Assembly (NCBI GenBank): GCA_905215335.1
Contig: CAJMPQ010000022.1
Span: 1-14,531 of the forward strand
DNA length: 14,531 nt
Direction of reading: 5' to 3'
Source of the DNA: an uncultured bacterium
GTDB lineage: Bacteria; Cyanobacteriota; Vampirovibrionia; Gastranaerophilales; Gastranaerophilaceae
Each line of letters begins with the position of its first letter. Position 1 is the first letter of the stretch. Below are positions 1 to 6,859 of the stretch, piece after piece. Position numbers and translations under genes: made by a program. The notes beneath the pieces are model-generated. The model saw only the letters and a program-made list of their open reading frames with translations. It made no database searches and was not told the origin of the DNA.

Positions 1-55
1 CGCAGCCGTTGTTGATGTTCACGCCGTCGGGATCGATGTTGATGAAATCCGCCAT
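1..55. other. GC-rich edge segment, possible assembly chimera
   Basis: The first ~53 bases contain 30 G or C (57 %), against about 30 % in the rest of the window. Codons in the anti-sigma frame switch to C- or G-ending forms (ATC, AAC, GAC, GGC, GTG). The change is abrupt near position 55. A misjoined read end is the simplest reading; real foreign DNA at a junction is possible but cannot be judged from so short a piece. Confidence 0.45.
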
Positions 56-406
56 AATTTTTTTAAATTTGTACATAGCTTCAAGTTCTTTTCGAATTGC
101 TGGATTTGATATTGTCATTTTTTTTATTTTTATATTTTCATTAGTGTTCAATTCGTTATCCATATATGCGGATAAATTGTTAATACATTCGAATTTTAAA
201 TGAGAGGTTTCATTTTCCTGTGAAGTTTCTTTTTTTATTGCAGCATAAGAATTGAGTATATTGGTCAAATCTTCAATTTTCTTTTTACATATTGGGCATT
301 TTTTTATGTGTAAATCTACAGACTCTTTAAGTCTAGAATTTAATTTCCCTTCAATATAAAAATTTATAAGTGCAGATACTTGGCTACAAGTTAAGTCTTT
401 TTTCAT
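1..406 (-). CDS. Zinc-binding anti-sigma factor (ZAS type), C-terminus cut by window edge
   Basis: The reading frame opens with ATG at 406 and stays open for 135 codons to the window edge, with no stop seen. The N-terminus carries the zinc anti-sigma pattern Cys7 ... His33-x3-Cys37-x2-Cys40 (HIKKCPIC), as in RsrA/ChrR-type proteins, which bind and hold an ECF sigma factor until a signal releases it. A second stretch, residues 74-118, resembles another ZAS helix pair (Cys74, LSAYMDNEL) but lacks the His and the Cys pair. No membrane segment is visible in the part present. It follows the sigma-factor gene by 11 nt, and its Shine-Dalgarno AAGGAG overlaps the sigma stop codon, so the two are probably translated together; sigma plus anti-sigma is the classic pairing. 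Residues 119-135 are encoded by unusually GC-rich DNA and may not belong to this gene. Confidence 0.8.
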   Translation of the reverse strand, partial: MKKDLTCSQVSALINFYIEGKLNSRLKESVDLHIKKCPICKKKIEDLTNILNSYAAIKKETSQENETSHLKFECINNLSAYMDNELNTNENIKIKKMTISNPAIRKELEAMYKFKKIMADFINIDPDGVNINNGC

Positions 407-417
407 TTGTTTTCTCC

Positions 418-1014
418 TTAGATGTAGTGTTTCAGAATTTCTTGGAGTTTTATTCTTGCTCTTGAAATCCTAGATTTTACGGTTCCGATGCTAGAGTTTG
501 TTGTCCTTGCAATTTCTTCATAGCTTAGGCCTTGGAATTCTCGAAGTATTATTGGAATTCTAAAAGCTTCGGGTAATTCTCGAATTGCTGATTTGATAAG
601 CTTTTCGCATTCTGAAGTTATGCATTTTTCAATGGGTTTACTTTTTTTGTCGGGTATGTCTATTTTTATTCCCAAGTTTAGAGGTTCGCATGTATAATCA
701 ATTGAAATTGTTTCAGGTATTTTTTTTTGTTTTCTAATGTCATCGTAGTAAGTATTAGTAATTATTTGATTTAACCATCCATTGAAGCATTTTGGATTTT
801 TTAAATTTTGTATGTTTTTAGCAATTTTAACCAGCACTTCTTGAGTTAAATCAGAAATGCGATCATTATTATTTTTCATATAGGCAAGAGTAGCATATAC
901 ATCTCTTTGTATTCTTTTTATTAGTGTTTCAAGAGCTTTAAAATCTTCTTGTTGTGCTAGTACAACAAGTTCCTCTATCGACATTTTTTTATAGAGTAAC
1001 TTATTTTCGGACAT
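418..1014 (-). CDS. ECF-type RNA polymerase sigma factor
   Basis: A 198-residue sigma-70 family protein of ECF size. Region 2 (core binding and -10 recognition) spans roughly residues 24-95 and includes DLTQEVLVKI and a Trp80/Leu81 region 2.4-like stretch. Region 4 spans about 135-193 with the helix-turn-helix LSYEEIARTTNSSIGTVKSR, which would contact the -35 element. Regions 1 and 3 are absent, as in ECF factors. It should redirect RNA polymerase to a small regulon; the stimulus cannot be read from sequence. The start at 1014 has AAGGAG 11 nt upstream; the internal Met11 has no such site. An anti-sigma gene follows 11 nt downstream. In the mRNA the ribosome site is buried in a 15-bp hairpin (1020-1054), suggesting control of translation. 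The secreted TPR/NHL gene lies 110 nt upstream on the same strand. Confidence 0.9.
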   Translation of the reverse strand: MSENKLLYKKMSIEELVVLAQQEDFKALETLIKRIQRDVYATLAYMKNNNDRISDLTQEVLVKIAKNIQNLKNPKCFNGWLNQIITNTYYDDIRKQKKIPETISIDYTCEPLNLGIKIDIPDKKSKPIEKCITSECEKLIKSAIRELPEAFRIPIILREFQGLSYEEIARTTNSSIGTVKSRISRARIKLQEILKHYI

Positions 1015-1019
1015 AACAA

Positions 1020-1054
1020 TAATTTCTCCTTAACTAAATGTTAAAGAGAAATTA
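1020..1054 (-). promoter_or_regulatory. Hairpin sequestering the sigma-factor Shine-Dalgarno
   Basis: In the minus-strand transcript, TAATTTCTCTTTAAC (1054-1040) pairs along all 15 positions with GTTAAGGAGAAATTA (1034-1020) around the 5-nt loop ATTTA. The AAGGAG of the sigma gene sits inside the 3' arm, and the start codon follows 5 nt after the stem. One pair is U-G on this strand and would be a C-A mismatch in plus-strand RNA, so the fold suits the sigma mRNA. No U-tract follows, which argues against a terminator for the gene upstream. Behaviour as a thermometer or ligand switch is inference. Confidence 0.6.
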
Positions 1055-1124
1055 TTAAAATTTATATCAGCTTATTATTAACTCAAGTAGATAATTTTTT
1101 TTTATTAGAGATATGAATAGATAA

Positions 1125-1988
1125 TTAATTGTTTAATTTATATCTAATAACAGAGTTGCTACCTTGAGAAGATACAAATAATAGGTTACCTGTAATTGAC
1201 ATACAGTAAGGCTTTTGAATATTAGATATGAGTTCTGTTATAGCTCCATTTTTATCTACTTTTAGTACATTATTTTTATTATAATTAGCGATATAGATAT
1301 TTCCTATATCATCAATGGTTAAACCAATTGGTCCATCAATTTTTTCACTTTTGATATACACAATTTTTTTGTTATCTGGTCCAATTTTATAAATTGTGTT
1401 ATCAGAAAATCCTGCAACATAAAGGTTTCCATTTTTATCAGTCGCAACACCTGTTGGACTTGTTATATCACTATATACACCATTTGAGTTGTTTTGTGGA
1501 TTGGCTTCTGTATAACTTTTTGGCTGAGTTTGCTCAGCTTTTGCTGTAGGAATATCTGTATCCATTGATTGTGCTAACTGTTTAGCTCTTTGTCCAATCA
1601 GAGTATCTGTTGGAATTAGAGTTAAGTACATTTTAGCTTTATCAATTTCGCCCAATTTTTTACTTAACACTGCAGCTTTATATACAGATTCGTAATCGTC
1701 AGGTTTTCTGATTATAATTTGTTTGAAGACAGCTAAAGCAGCTTCATCTTGTTTTAGATATTCTAAAATAGAACCAAGGTTATAATATGCATCAATGTAA
1801 TTTGGATCTAATTCAATTGCTTTTTTGAAGCAATTAGCTGATTCTTCAAATTGTCCAAGTTGATAGTAATCTATGCCTTTGTTATATTGAAGCTTTGCAT
1901 CTGTTGCAATAGCACCAAATGACATTGTTGTTGAGCATAATAATATACTTAAAATAAGTATTGATTTTAGTATGTTATTGTATTTCAT
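1125..1988 (-). CDS. Secreted TPR and NHL-repeat protein, function unknown
   Basis: A 287-residue protein with a Sec signal peptide at residues 1-26 (Lys near the N-terminus, hydrophobic core, probable cleavage after SFG). Cys18 is not in a lipobox. Residues ~33-130 form about three tetratricopeptide repeats (e.g. DAYYNLGSILEYLKQDEAAL), a protein-binding scaffold. After a Gln/Asn-rich linker (~143-172), residues ~173-285 carry three beta-propeller-like repeats of NHL/SMP-30 style (PTGVATDKNGNLYVAGFSDN, PIGLTIDDIGNIYIANYNKN, PYCMSITGNLLFVSS). Three blades are too few for a closed propeller, so it may oligomerise or be shortened. It should act in the periplasm or outside the cell. Its ATG overlaps the malQ end by 14 nt, with GAGGA 7 nt upstream, implying translational coupling. 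No enzymatic motif is seen. Confidence 0.8.
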   Translation of the reverse strand: MKYNNILKSILILSILLCSTTMSFGAIATDAKLQYNKGIDYYQLGQFEESANCFKKAIELDPNYIDAYYNLGSILEYLKQDEAALAVFKQIIIRKPDDYESVYKAAVLSKKLGEIDKAKMYLTLIPTDTLIGQRAKQLAQSMDTDIPTAKAEQTQPKSYTEANPQNNSNGVYSDITSPTGVATDKNGNLYVAGFSDNTIYKIGPDNKKIVYIKSEKIDGPIGLTIDDIGNIYIANYNKNNVLKVDKNGAITELISNIQKPYCMSITGNLLFVSSQGSNSVIRYKLNN

Positions 1989-3837
1989 TTAGTTCCTCAA
2001 TTAATTCTTTATGTGCATTCGCAAATTCTGATCCTCTTGCTATTATAGCTTTTTTTAGAATTAGCGGCAAATTAATTGGCTGCATATCTTCAAAATTGTT
2101 TGGTAATCTTAGGCTCCAGTTCTTATCACCAGAAGTTCCTGGAGTATTATATGTTTTGTCCATATTGAAGAAGTCAGTGAAGAACATTTGAATATTTTCA
2201 GCTTTGCAAGCGAATAATTCGACAAGTTTGGTTTCTTTTAGAAATTCTGCATCGTTTGTCATTTTAACAATAAGAGCATCTTTGTCTTGTTCTTCTTTGA
2301 ATAAATCTTCAACAAGATTTTTTACATGTAAATATCCTTCGTGAGTATGAATCATGTTTTTAGCCCATATTGTTACTGGTTGGTTATCGTGTGTACCTAC
2401 CATAGCCCAACATTTTTCTGTAATATTTTTGCAACGATATGGGTCATCTTCTTCTGTTGGTACTGTGAATTGAGTTAATCTCATACCTAGAAGTTCGTAT
2501 TCTTTCATTACCGCTGCAACAGGGTTTGTAAGAGTACCTAGATCTTCACAAACGATAGAATCTTTAGTTAAACCTTCTTCTTTAGCTGCTGCTATAACAA
2601 TTTTTTCTATTAATCTTCCGTATAATTTAATTTGATCTTTTGATAATGTTTTTACTCTTTTTTCGTTATCAGAGCTTAATGTATTATCTAAGTCTTCAAT
2701 TTTTGCAATAGCATATTTGCTTAGTTCTGGGTGTTCAGGAGAAGAATATAATCTGCCTGCACCTTGGTCTGGCATTGGTTTTTTACCAACTTTATATACC
2801 CAAGGATCAATTAATCCTACAATGTGGTCGATTCTTACGCCACCAGGGTTTTCTTTAAACATTTTTTTGAATAAGTTCTTCATTAGAATACCTGCTTCAC
2901 CTAAAGAACCATCTTCATTATAAAGTTTTTCTGGATTGATTACAGGAAATCCCCAAGCTTGTCCATCTTTTGAGAAATAATCTGGTGGGCATCCTAAGTA
3001 CCATCCTTCTAAGAACAATGATTGATAAGCCCAAGTATCTCTATCTGAGAATGCAACTTGTCTATCTGCAATCATTTTTATACCTTTAGAATCTGCAAGT
3101 TTTTTTGTTTCTAAATTTTGTTTATTTAATACAAATTGAATAAATTTATATTCATCGATTTTTTCAGCGTATTTTTTAGAAATTTCTTCAATTCTATTTT
3201 GGTAAGCAGTTTTTTCTTCTTCTGATTTAGGATTAAATAAATTTTTATCCATTTGGCTTTTCCATTTTGGCCAGAAGTCAGTACCATGTTCTACTGATAA
3301 AGCTTCATATAAACTATCTTTAGATAGCCAAGAATCATTTTCTTTTTTATAAGCTTCAAATTCATTGTTTAAATTTTTATCATTTAATTTAACAAAGTTT
3401 TTATAAGCTTCAGTTAGAGCTTCAGCTTGTCTTTTTGTGATATAAGAGTAGCTAGTTCTATTTGTATTTTTATTAGGATTGTTAGCTACAATATCATTGA
3501 AAGTTTCAACTGATAAAATATTATGCCAAGTATCAGTAGTTAATTCTTTTAAATCAATGAATAGTGGGTTGTTTGAAAATATTGTACCTGTGTAAGGTGA
3601 AGAATCAGAAGTTTTTGTTTTCCCTGCTGGTCCCATTTGTACTGCATCAAATAAACCTTCGATGTAGTTTAAGAATTTTTTACCACCATTTGAATTTATG
3701 GTTCCAAATCCAGTGTTTTCACCTTCTACTGCTGGGAAACTACCGTTATGCATAATGAATACAAAATTTTTCTTACCTAAAGCTTTTAGAGCTTTTCTGA
3801 TAGTAGTCACCCTATTTTTATCTAACGTACAAACCAT
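1975..3837 (-). CDS. malQ: 4-alpha-glucanotransferase (amylomaltase, GH77)
   Basis: Transfers alpha-1,4-glucan segments between malto-oligosaccharides in the cytoplasm, linking maltodextrin or glycogen use to glucose release. The three GH77 catalytic acids are in place: nucleophile Asp337 in RIDH, acid/base Glu431 in CEDLGT, and stabilising Asp484 in GTHDN. CPPDYFSKDGQAWGFP (about 280-296) and the C-terminal GTSGDKNWSLRLP are also typical. At 620 residues it is longer than the ~500-residue amylomaltases; the Asp337-Glu431 spacing is 94 residues against 47 in the Thermus enzyme, so an extra segment sits there. The start at 3837 has GAAGGGG 5 nt upstream. It lies 53 nt after tRNA-Lys with no terminator between, and overlaps the TPR/NHL gene. 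No other glycogen or maltose gene is in the window. Confidence 0.93.
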   Translation of the reverse strand: MVCTLDKNRVTTIRKALKALGKKNFVFIMHNGSFPAVEGENTGFGTINSNGGKKFLNYIEGLFDAVQMGPAGKTKTSDSSPYTGTIFSNNPLFIDLKELTTDTWHNILSVETFNDIVANNPNKNTNRTSYSYITKRQAEALTEAYKNFVKLNDKNLNNEFEAYKKENDSWLSKDSLYEALSVEHGTDFWPKWKSQMDKNLFNPKSEEEKTAYQNRIEEISKKYAEKIDEYKFIQFVLNKQNLETKKLADSKGIKMIADRQVAFSDRDTWAYQSLFLEGWYLGCPPDYFSKDGQAWGFPVINPEKLYNEDGSLGEAGILMKNLFKKMFKENPGGVRIDHIVGLIDPWVYKVGKKPMPDQGAGRLYSSPEHPELSKYAIAKIEDLDNTLSSDNEKRVKTLSKDQIKLYGRLIEKIVIAAAKEEGLTKDSIVCEDLGTLTNPVAAVMKEYELLGMRLTQFTVPTEEDDPYRCKNITEKCWAMVGTHDNQPVTIWAKNMIHTHEGYLHVKNLVEDLFKEEQDKDALIVKMTNDAEFLKETKLVELFACKAENIQMFFTDFFNMDKTYNTPGTSGDKNWSLRLPNNFEDMQPINLPLILKKAIIARGSEFANAHKELIEELNEIQ

Positions 3838-3890
3838 TTCTACCCCTTCTCTTATTTAAACTAAAACACTTACCTAATAACTTTAAAAAT

Positions 3891-3963
<73 letters not shown>

Positions 3964-3980
3964 AAACTTTTTACATTTAT

Positions 3981-4007
3981 ATTTTAGCACAAAAAAATAT
4001 ATGTAAA
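3981..4007 (-). promoter_or_regulatory. Candidate promoter of tRNA-Lys (and possibly malQ)
   Basis: On the minus strand TTTACA (4007-4002) and TAAAAT (3986-3981) resemble -35 and -10 boxes. The spacer is only 15 nt, shorter than the usual 16-18, so the call is weak. The position, between the glnA terminator and the tRNA, is where a promoter is needed. Confidence 0.35.
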
Positions 4008-4013
4008 TAGCAA

Positions 4014-4042
4014 AAAAAAGACCTCTTTTCGAGGTCTTTTTT
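4014..4042. terminator. Bidirectional rho-independent terminator after glnA
   Basis: GACCTC (4020-4025) pairs with GAGGTC (4031-4036) around TTTTC, and the stem is extended by A/T pairs 4014-4019 with 4037-4042. On the minus strand the stem begins right after the glnA stop (4044-4046) and ends in a run of eight U, a textbook intrinsic terminator. The plus-strand orientation also has a U run. Confidence 0.9.
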
Positions 4043-4043
4043 C

Positions 4044-5408
4044 TTAGTATCTTTCAAGATATTTATCTAATTCCCATTGAGATACATATGTTCTGAATGA
4101 ATCCCATTCTTTTTTCTTAGCTGTCATAAATTCTTTGTGGATATGTTCTCCTAAAGCCGCTTGAGCAACTAATGATTTATCTAGATGTTCTAGTGCTTCA
4201 GCTAAACTTCCTGGTAGGGAATCGATTCTTTGTTTTTTACGTTCTTTAGATGTTAACTTGTAAATGTTGCTTTCTACTGGAGCTGGTGGATCAATTTTAT
4301 TTCTGATACCGTCTAGGCAAGCTTCTAAAATAGCAGCAAATGCTAAGTAAGGGTTACAAGCTGGATCTGGAGAACGTAATTCTACACGAGTTGAAACTCC
4401 ACGTTTTGCAGGAACTCTTAATAGTGCACTTCTATTTGCTAATGACCATGCTAGGTAAACTGGAGCTTCGTATCCAGGAACAAGTCTTTTGTAGCTGTTT
4501 ACAAGAGGGTTTGTAATTGCAGTAAAGCTTTTTACATGTTTTAGCATCCCGCCAACTGCATATTTTGCAGTCTCAGATAATTGGTATTCTGCATTTTCGT
4601 CGTAAAATGCATTTTTACCATCTTTAAATAAAGATACGTTACAGTGCATACCAGAACCGTTAATTCCGTAGATAGGTTTTGGCATAAATGTAGCATGTAA
4701 GTTATGTTTAGCAGCAATTGCTTTTACTGCAACCTTGAATGTTGTAACATTATCAGCTGCGGTAAGAATATCTGTATATCTGAAATCTATTTCGTGTTGA
4801 CCATCTGCTACTTCGTGATGAGAAGCTTCAATATCAAAGCCCATTTCTTGTAAAGTTAAAACAATATCAGATCTTACATCTTCACCTAAGTCTTCAGGGC
4901 CTACATCATAGTAACCTGCTCTGTCTTGAGTTTCAGTTGTAACATCTCCATTTTTATCTTTAGCAAATAAGAAAAATTCAGCTTCAGGACCAACATTCAT
5001 TGAAAATCCCATTTTCTCAGCTGCTTGCATAACTCGTTTTAAGTTACATCTTGGGCATCCTTCAAATGGTGTTCCATCTGCATTATAAATGTCGCAAATT
5101 AGTCTAGCTGAATTGATTCCATTTTGTTCTCTCCAAGGTAGTATTTGAAAACTGTTAATGTCTGGATGGAAAAACATATCAGAAGTTTCAATGCTTCTAA
5201 ATCCTTTAATAGAGGATCCATCTAGCATTATTTCATTATCTAAGGCTTTATCTATTTGTTCAGATGGAATTGAGATATTTTTTACCTGTCCATTTATATC
5301 TACGAATTGTAATTTTATGAATTTTATATTGTATTCTTTGATAAATCCTTTTATATCGTCTCTAGTGAATTGTCTTGCGTCTAATCTTGTGTACTTAAAC
5401 TCTGTCAT
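4044..5408 (-). CDS. glnA: Glutamine synthetase, type I (alpha subgroup)
   Basis: ATP-dependent ligation of ammonia to glutamate, the main entry of ammonium into amino acids; a cytoplasmic dodecamer in this family. The protein is full length at 454 residues (B. subtilis type ~444). Metal and substrate residues are visible: Glu142/Glu144 in GPEAEFF, Glu199 in HHEVADGQHE with Glu206, His255 in NGSGMHCN, flap Glu314 in VPGYEAP, and ELRSPDP. The region where the beta subgroup carries the adenylylated tyrosine reads SNIYKLTSKE, without that motif, and the short WELDKYLERY ending fits the alpha subgroup, usually controlled by feedback and transcription. Start 5408 has AAAGAGG 7 nt upstream. It is flanked by its own promoter and terminator, so probably a single-gene unit. 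Confidence 0.97.
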   Translation of the reverse strand: MTEFKYTRLDARQFTRDDIKGFIKEYNIKFIKLQFVDINGQVKNISIPSEQIDKALDNEIMLDGSSIKGFRSIETSDMFFHPDINSFQILPWREQNGINSARLICDIYNADGTPFEGCPRCNLKRVMQAAEKMGFSMNVGPEAEFFLFAKDKNGDVTTETQDRAGYYDVGPEDLGEDVRSDIVLTLQEMGFDIEASHHEVADGQHEIDFRYTDILTAADNVTTFKVAVKAIAAKHNLHATFMPKPIYGINGSGMHCNVSLFKDGKNAFYDENAEYQLSETAKYAVGGMLKHVKSFTAITNPLVNSYKRLVPGYEAPVYLAWSLANRSALLRVPAKRGVSTRVELRSPDPACNPYLAFAAILEACLDGIRNKIDPPAPVESNIYKLTSKERKKQRIDSLPGSLAEALEHLDKSLVAQAALGEHIHKEFMTAKKKEWDSFRTYVSQWELDKYLERY

Positions 5409-5450
5409 ACTAACCTCTTTCTCACTCTATCTCTCTTAGATTACTTTATA

Positions 5451-5479
5451 AGAATAAAAACTTTCTGCAAAAAGGTCAA
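5451..5479 (-). promoter_or_regulatory. Sigma-70-type promoter of glnA
   Basis: On the minus strand TTGACC (5479-5474) and TATTCT (5456-5451) are separated by exactly 17 nt, five of six and four of six matches to consensus. The leader would be about 35 nt, too short for a glutamine riboswitch. The rest of the 257-nt gap 5409-5665 is AT-rich and holds the panD-side hairpin. I find no GTA-N8-TAC NtcA box. Confidence 0.6.
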
Positions 5480-5585
5480 GTTTTTCGGTGTAAAGATTAT
5501 ATAAAGAGCGTTTTAAACATTGTGAAATTTTTATTTTTAATGTGGTTTATTTTCTAATAATTAAATAATTTGTTTTTATAATATA

Positions 5586-5633
5586 AAAAAATACTTATAT
5601 TCTTTTATGATAAAAAAAATATAAGTATTTTTT
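5586..5633 (-). terminator. AT-rich hairpin, candidate terminator of panD
   Basis: AAAAAATACTTATATT (5586-5601) is a perfect 16-bp complement of AATATAAGTATTTTTT (5618-5633), with a 16-nt loop. It lies 32 nt past the panD stop, and on the minus strand the stem ends in a U run. With a single G-C pair it is weak for an intrinsic terminator. Confidence 0.5.
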
Positions 5634-5665
5634 ATAAAATTTTTTGAATTAAAAAATCTTAACAA

Positions 5666-6022
5666 TTATTTTTGTTCAATGATTTTATTTTCTTCATCCA
5701 CAATAATAATTGTAGGTTTATGATCTTTTAATTCTTCTTCTGTAAATTGTCCATATGTTACAATGATAACCTTATCTCCAGGTTGAACTTTTCTTGCAGC
5801 AGCTCCATTAAGACAAATTTGTCCTGAATCAGCTTTACCCTTTATTACATAAGTTTGAAATCTTTCACCATTGTTTACATCAAGGATTTCAACTTTTTGC
5901 CATTCTCTAATGTTTGATGCTTTTAGCAAAGTTTCGTCTATTGTAATTGAGCCAACATAATTTAGATTAGCATCTGTTACTGTAGCTCTATGGATTTTTG
6001 AACTTAAGAATTCTAATAACAT
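5666..6022 (-). CDS. panD: Aspartate 1-decarboxylase proenzyme
   Basis: Decarboxylates aspartate to beta-alanine for pantothenate and CoA synthesis. PanD is made as a proenzyme that cleaves itself at Gly24-Ser25, turning Ser25 into the pyruvoyl cofactor; this site is present as YVGS at residues 22-25. Other conserved residues are Lys9, Arg54, Thr57, Tyr58 and Asn72 in LNGAAAR. Length, 118 residues, is close to the usual 115-130. An AAGAGG site lies about 8 nt upstream of ATG 6022. panB and panC are not in the window. It diverges from the plus-strand gene at 6134 across 111 nt, with a TATAAT-like -10 in that gap but a poor -35. Confidence 0.96.
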   Translation of the reverse strand: MLLEFLSSKIHRATVTDANLNYVGSITIDETLLKASNIREWQKVEILDVNNGERFQTYVIKGKADSGQICLNGAAARKVQPGDKVIIVTYGQFTEEELKDHKPTIIIVDEENKIIEQK

Positions 6023-6133
6023 AATATATACCTCTTGAATTTATTATATAACAAATATATTTCTGATGTGTTTTTATAGCAAAAAATATATTTTGGGGTT
6101 TTATATAGTTTGTATAAGATTTAAGGAGGAAGT

Positions 6134-6757
6134 ATGTCAGATATTAGTTTTGGTTCAGCATATAGAATACCAATAACTCAAGCAGGGGTTAATGCTGCAA
6201 AAAAAGCAAAATTAAAAACGTTAATTGAATCATATCCAAATGGACTTATTGGTAAAAGTAAAACAGGATACGCAAGAGTTTCGGTCCCTGATAGTGAAGA
6301 TGCAAGTTTTATTGGCAAATTAAAAACGATTGGTTATAAAGTTTTTCAAAAGTTTGAAGGGGATAATGTTTCAAAAGAAAATTTAGATGCCTTCATTAAA
6401 GAGAAGCTAAATGCTAAAGATTTTGAGCAAAAAGGAAAGCAAGCTGCTAGAATGTCAAAAGATATGAAAGCTCAAAGACGTTTTGAAAGAAAATATATAC
6501 CACCAGTTGATAAAAAAAATATAGACGTTCAAGCAGATGTTAATACAGAATCTCAGCTTAATAATATCTCTGAAAAAGTGAATGCTAAAGTTTCAGAACA
6601 TGGTCAAGAGGCTGTTAAAGTTAATGATAACTTAGAAAAAGCTCCAAAATCTGTTCTTGAAAATGATAAAATAAGAGAGTCTGCAAAATATTTAGAAATA
6701 AAAGAAAAGTATGGTGAGGAATTTGCAGAAGCTGTTTATTTTGGAATAAAGAGGTAA
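6134..6757 (+). CDS. Hypothetical protein, 207 residues, FGSAYRIP N-terminal motif
   Basis: I do not recognise a named family. The start is certain: AAGGAGG lies 4 nt before ATG. Residues 1-95 look globular, opening ISFGSAYRIPITQAGVNAAK and followed by a lysine-rich helix, a PNGLIGKS/ARVSVPD strand-turn region and a predicted mixed helix. Residues ~96-120 are strongly basic (KGKQAAR ... RRFERKY), ~120-165 look like a polar, helical linker, and the C-terminus (170-207) is a charged helix ending YGEEFAEAVYFGIKR. There is no signal peptide, membrane segment, Cys or catalytic signature. It stands alone on the plus strand between divergent panD and a convergent regulator gene, with a hairpin after the stop. 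It may be a lineage-specific cytoplasmic protein; nucleic-acid binding through the basic patch is speculation. Confidence 0.8.
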   Translation: MSDISFGSAYRIPITQAGVNAAKKAKLKTLIESYPNGLIGKSKTGYARVSVPDSEDASFIGKLKTIGYKVFQKFEGDNVSKENLDAFIKEKLNAKDFEQKGKQAARMSKDMKAQRRFERKYIPPVDKKNIDVQADVNTESQLNNISEKVNAKVSEHGQEAVKVNDNLEKAPKSVLENDKIRESAKYLEIKEKYGEEFAEAVYFGIKR

Positions 6758-6779
6758 GTAAATAAATTATTTTTTACAA

Positions 6780-6817
6780 TTATAGAAGCCCTCGAATAAA
6801 TTCGGGGGCTTCTATAA
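6780..6817 (+). terminator. Strong hairpin after the 6134 gene, no U-tract
   Basis: A 17-bp stem (6780-6796 with 6801-6817) closes a TAAA loop: TATAGAAGCCCTCGAA against TTCGGGGGCTTCTATA. One position (6792/6805) is a U-G pair in plus-strand RNA and an A-C mismatch in minus-strand RNA, so it suits plus-strand transcription. It lies 22 nt after the stop at 6757, but neither side has a clear U run, so it may act as an mRNA 3'-end stabiliser or factor-assisted terminator. Confidence 0.6.
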
Positions 6818-6859
6818 CATGTTTCCCAAGTCTGTTTTCGCCTTTTTCCTTACCACTGA

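Noticed and set aside
9..203. Plus-strand 64-codon open frame at the left edge
   Set aside because: It is antisense to the anti-sigma gene, whose zinc motif and ribosome site support the minus strand.
1125..1988. Lipoprotein assignment for the TPR/NHL protein through Cys18
   Set aside because: The residues before Cys18 (SILL) do not fit a lipobox; a normal signal peptide fits better.
5158..5439. Plus-strand 93-codon open frame over the glnA start
   Set aside because: Antisense to conserved GlnA residues and to its promoter region; no supporting signal.
5409..5473. Glutamine riboswitch in the glnA leader
   Set aside because: The leader implied by the promoter at 5451-5479 is only about 35 nt and shows no matching fold.
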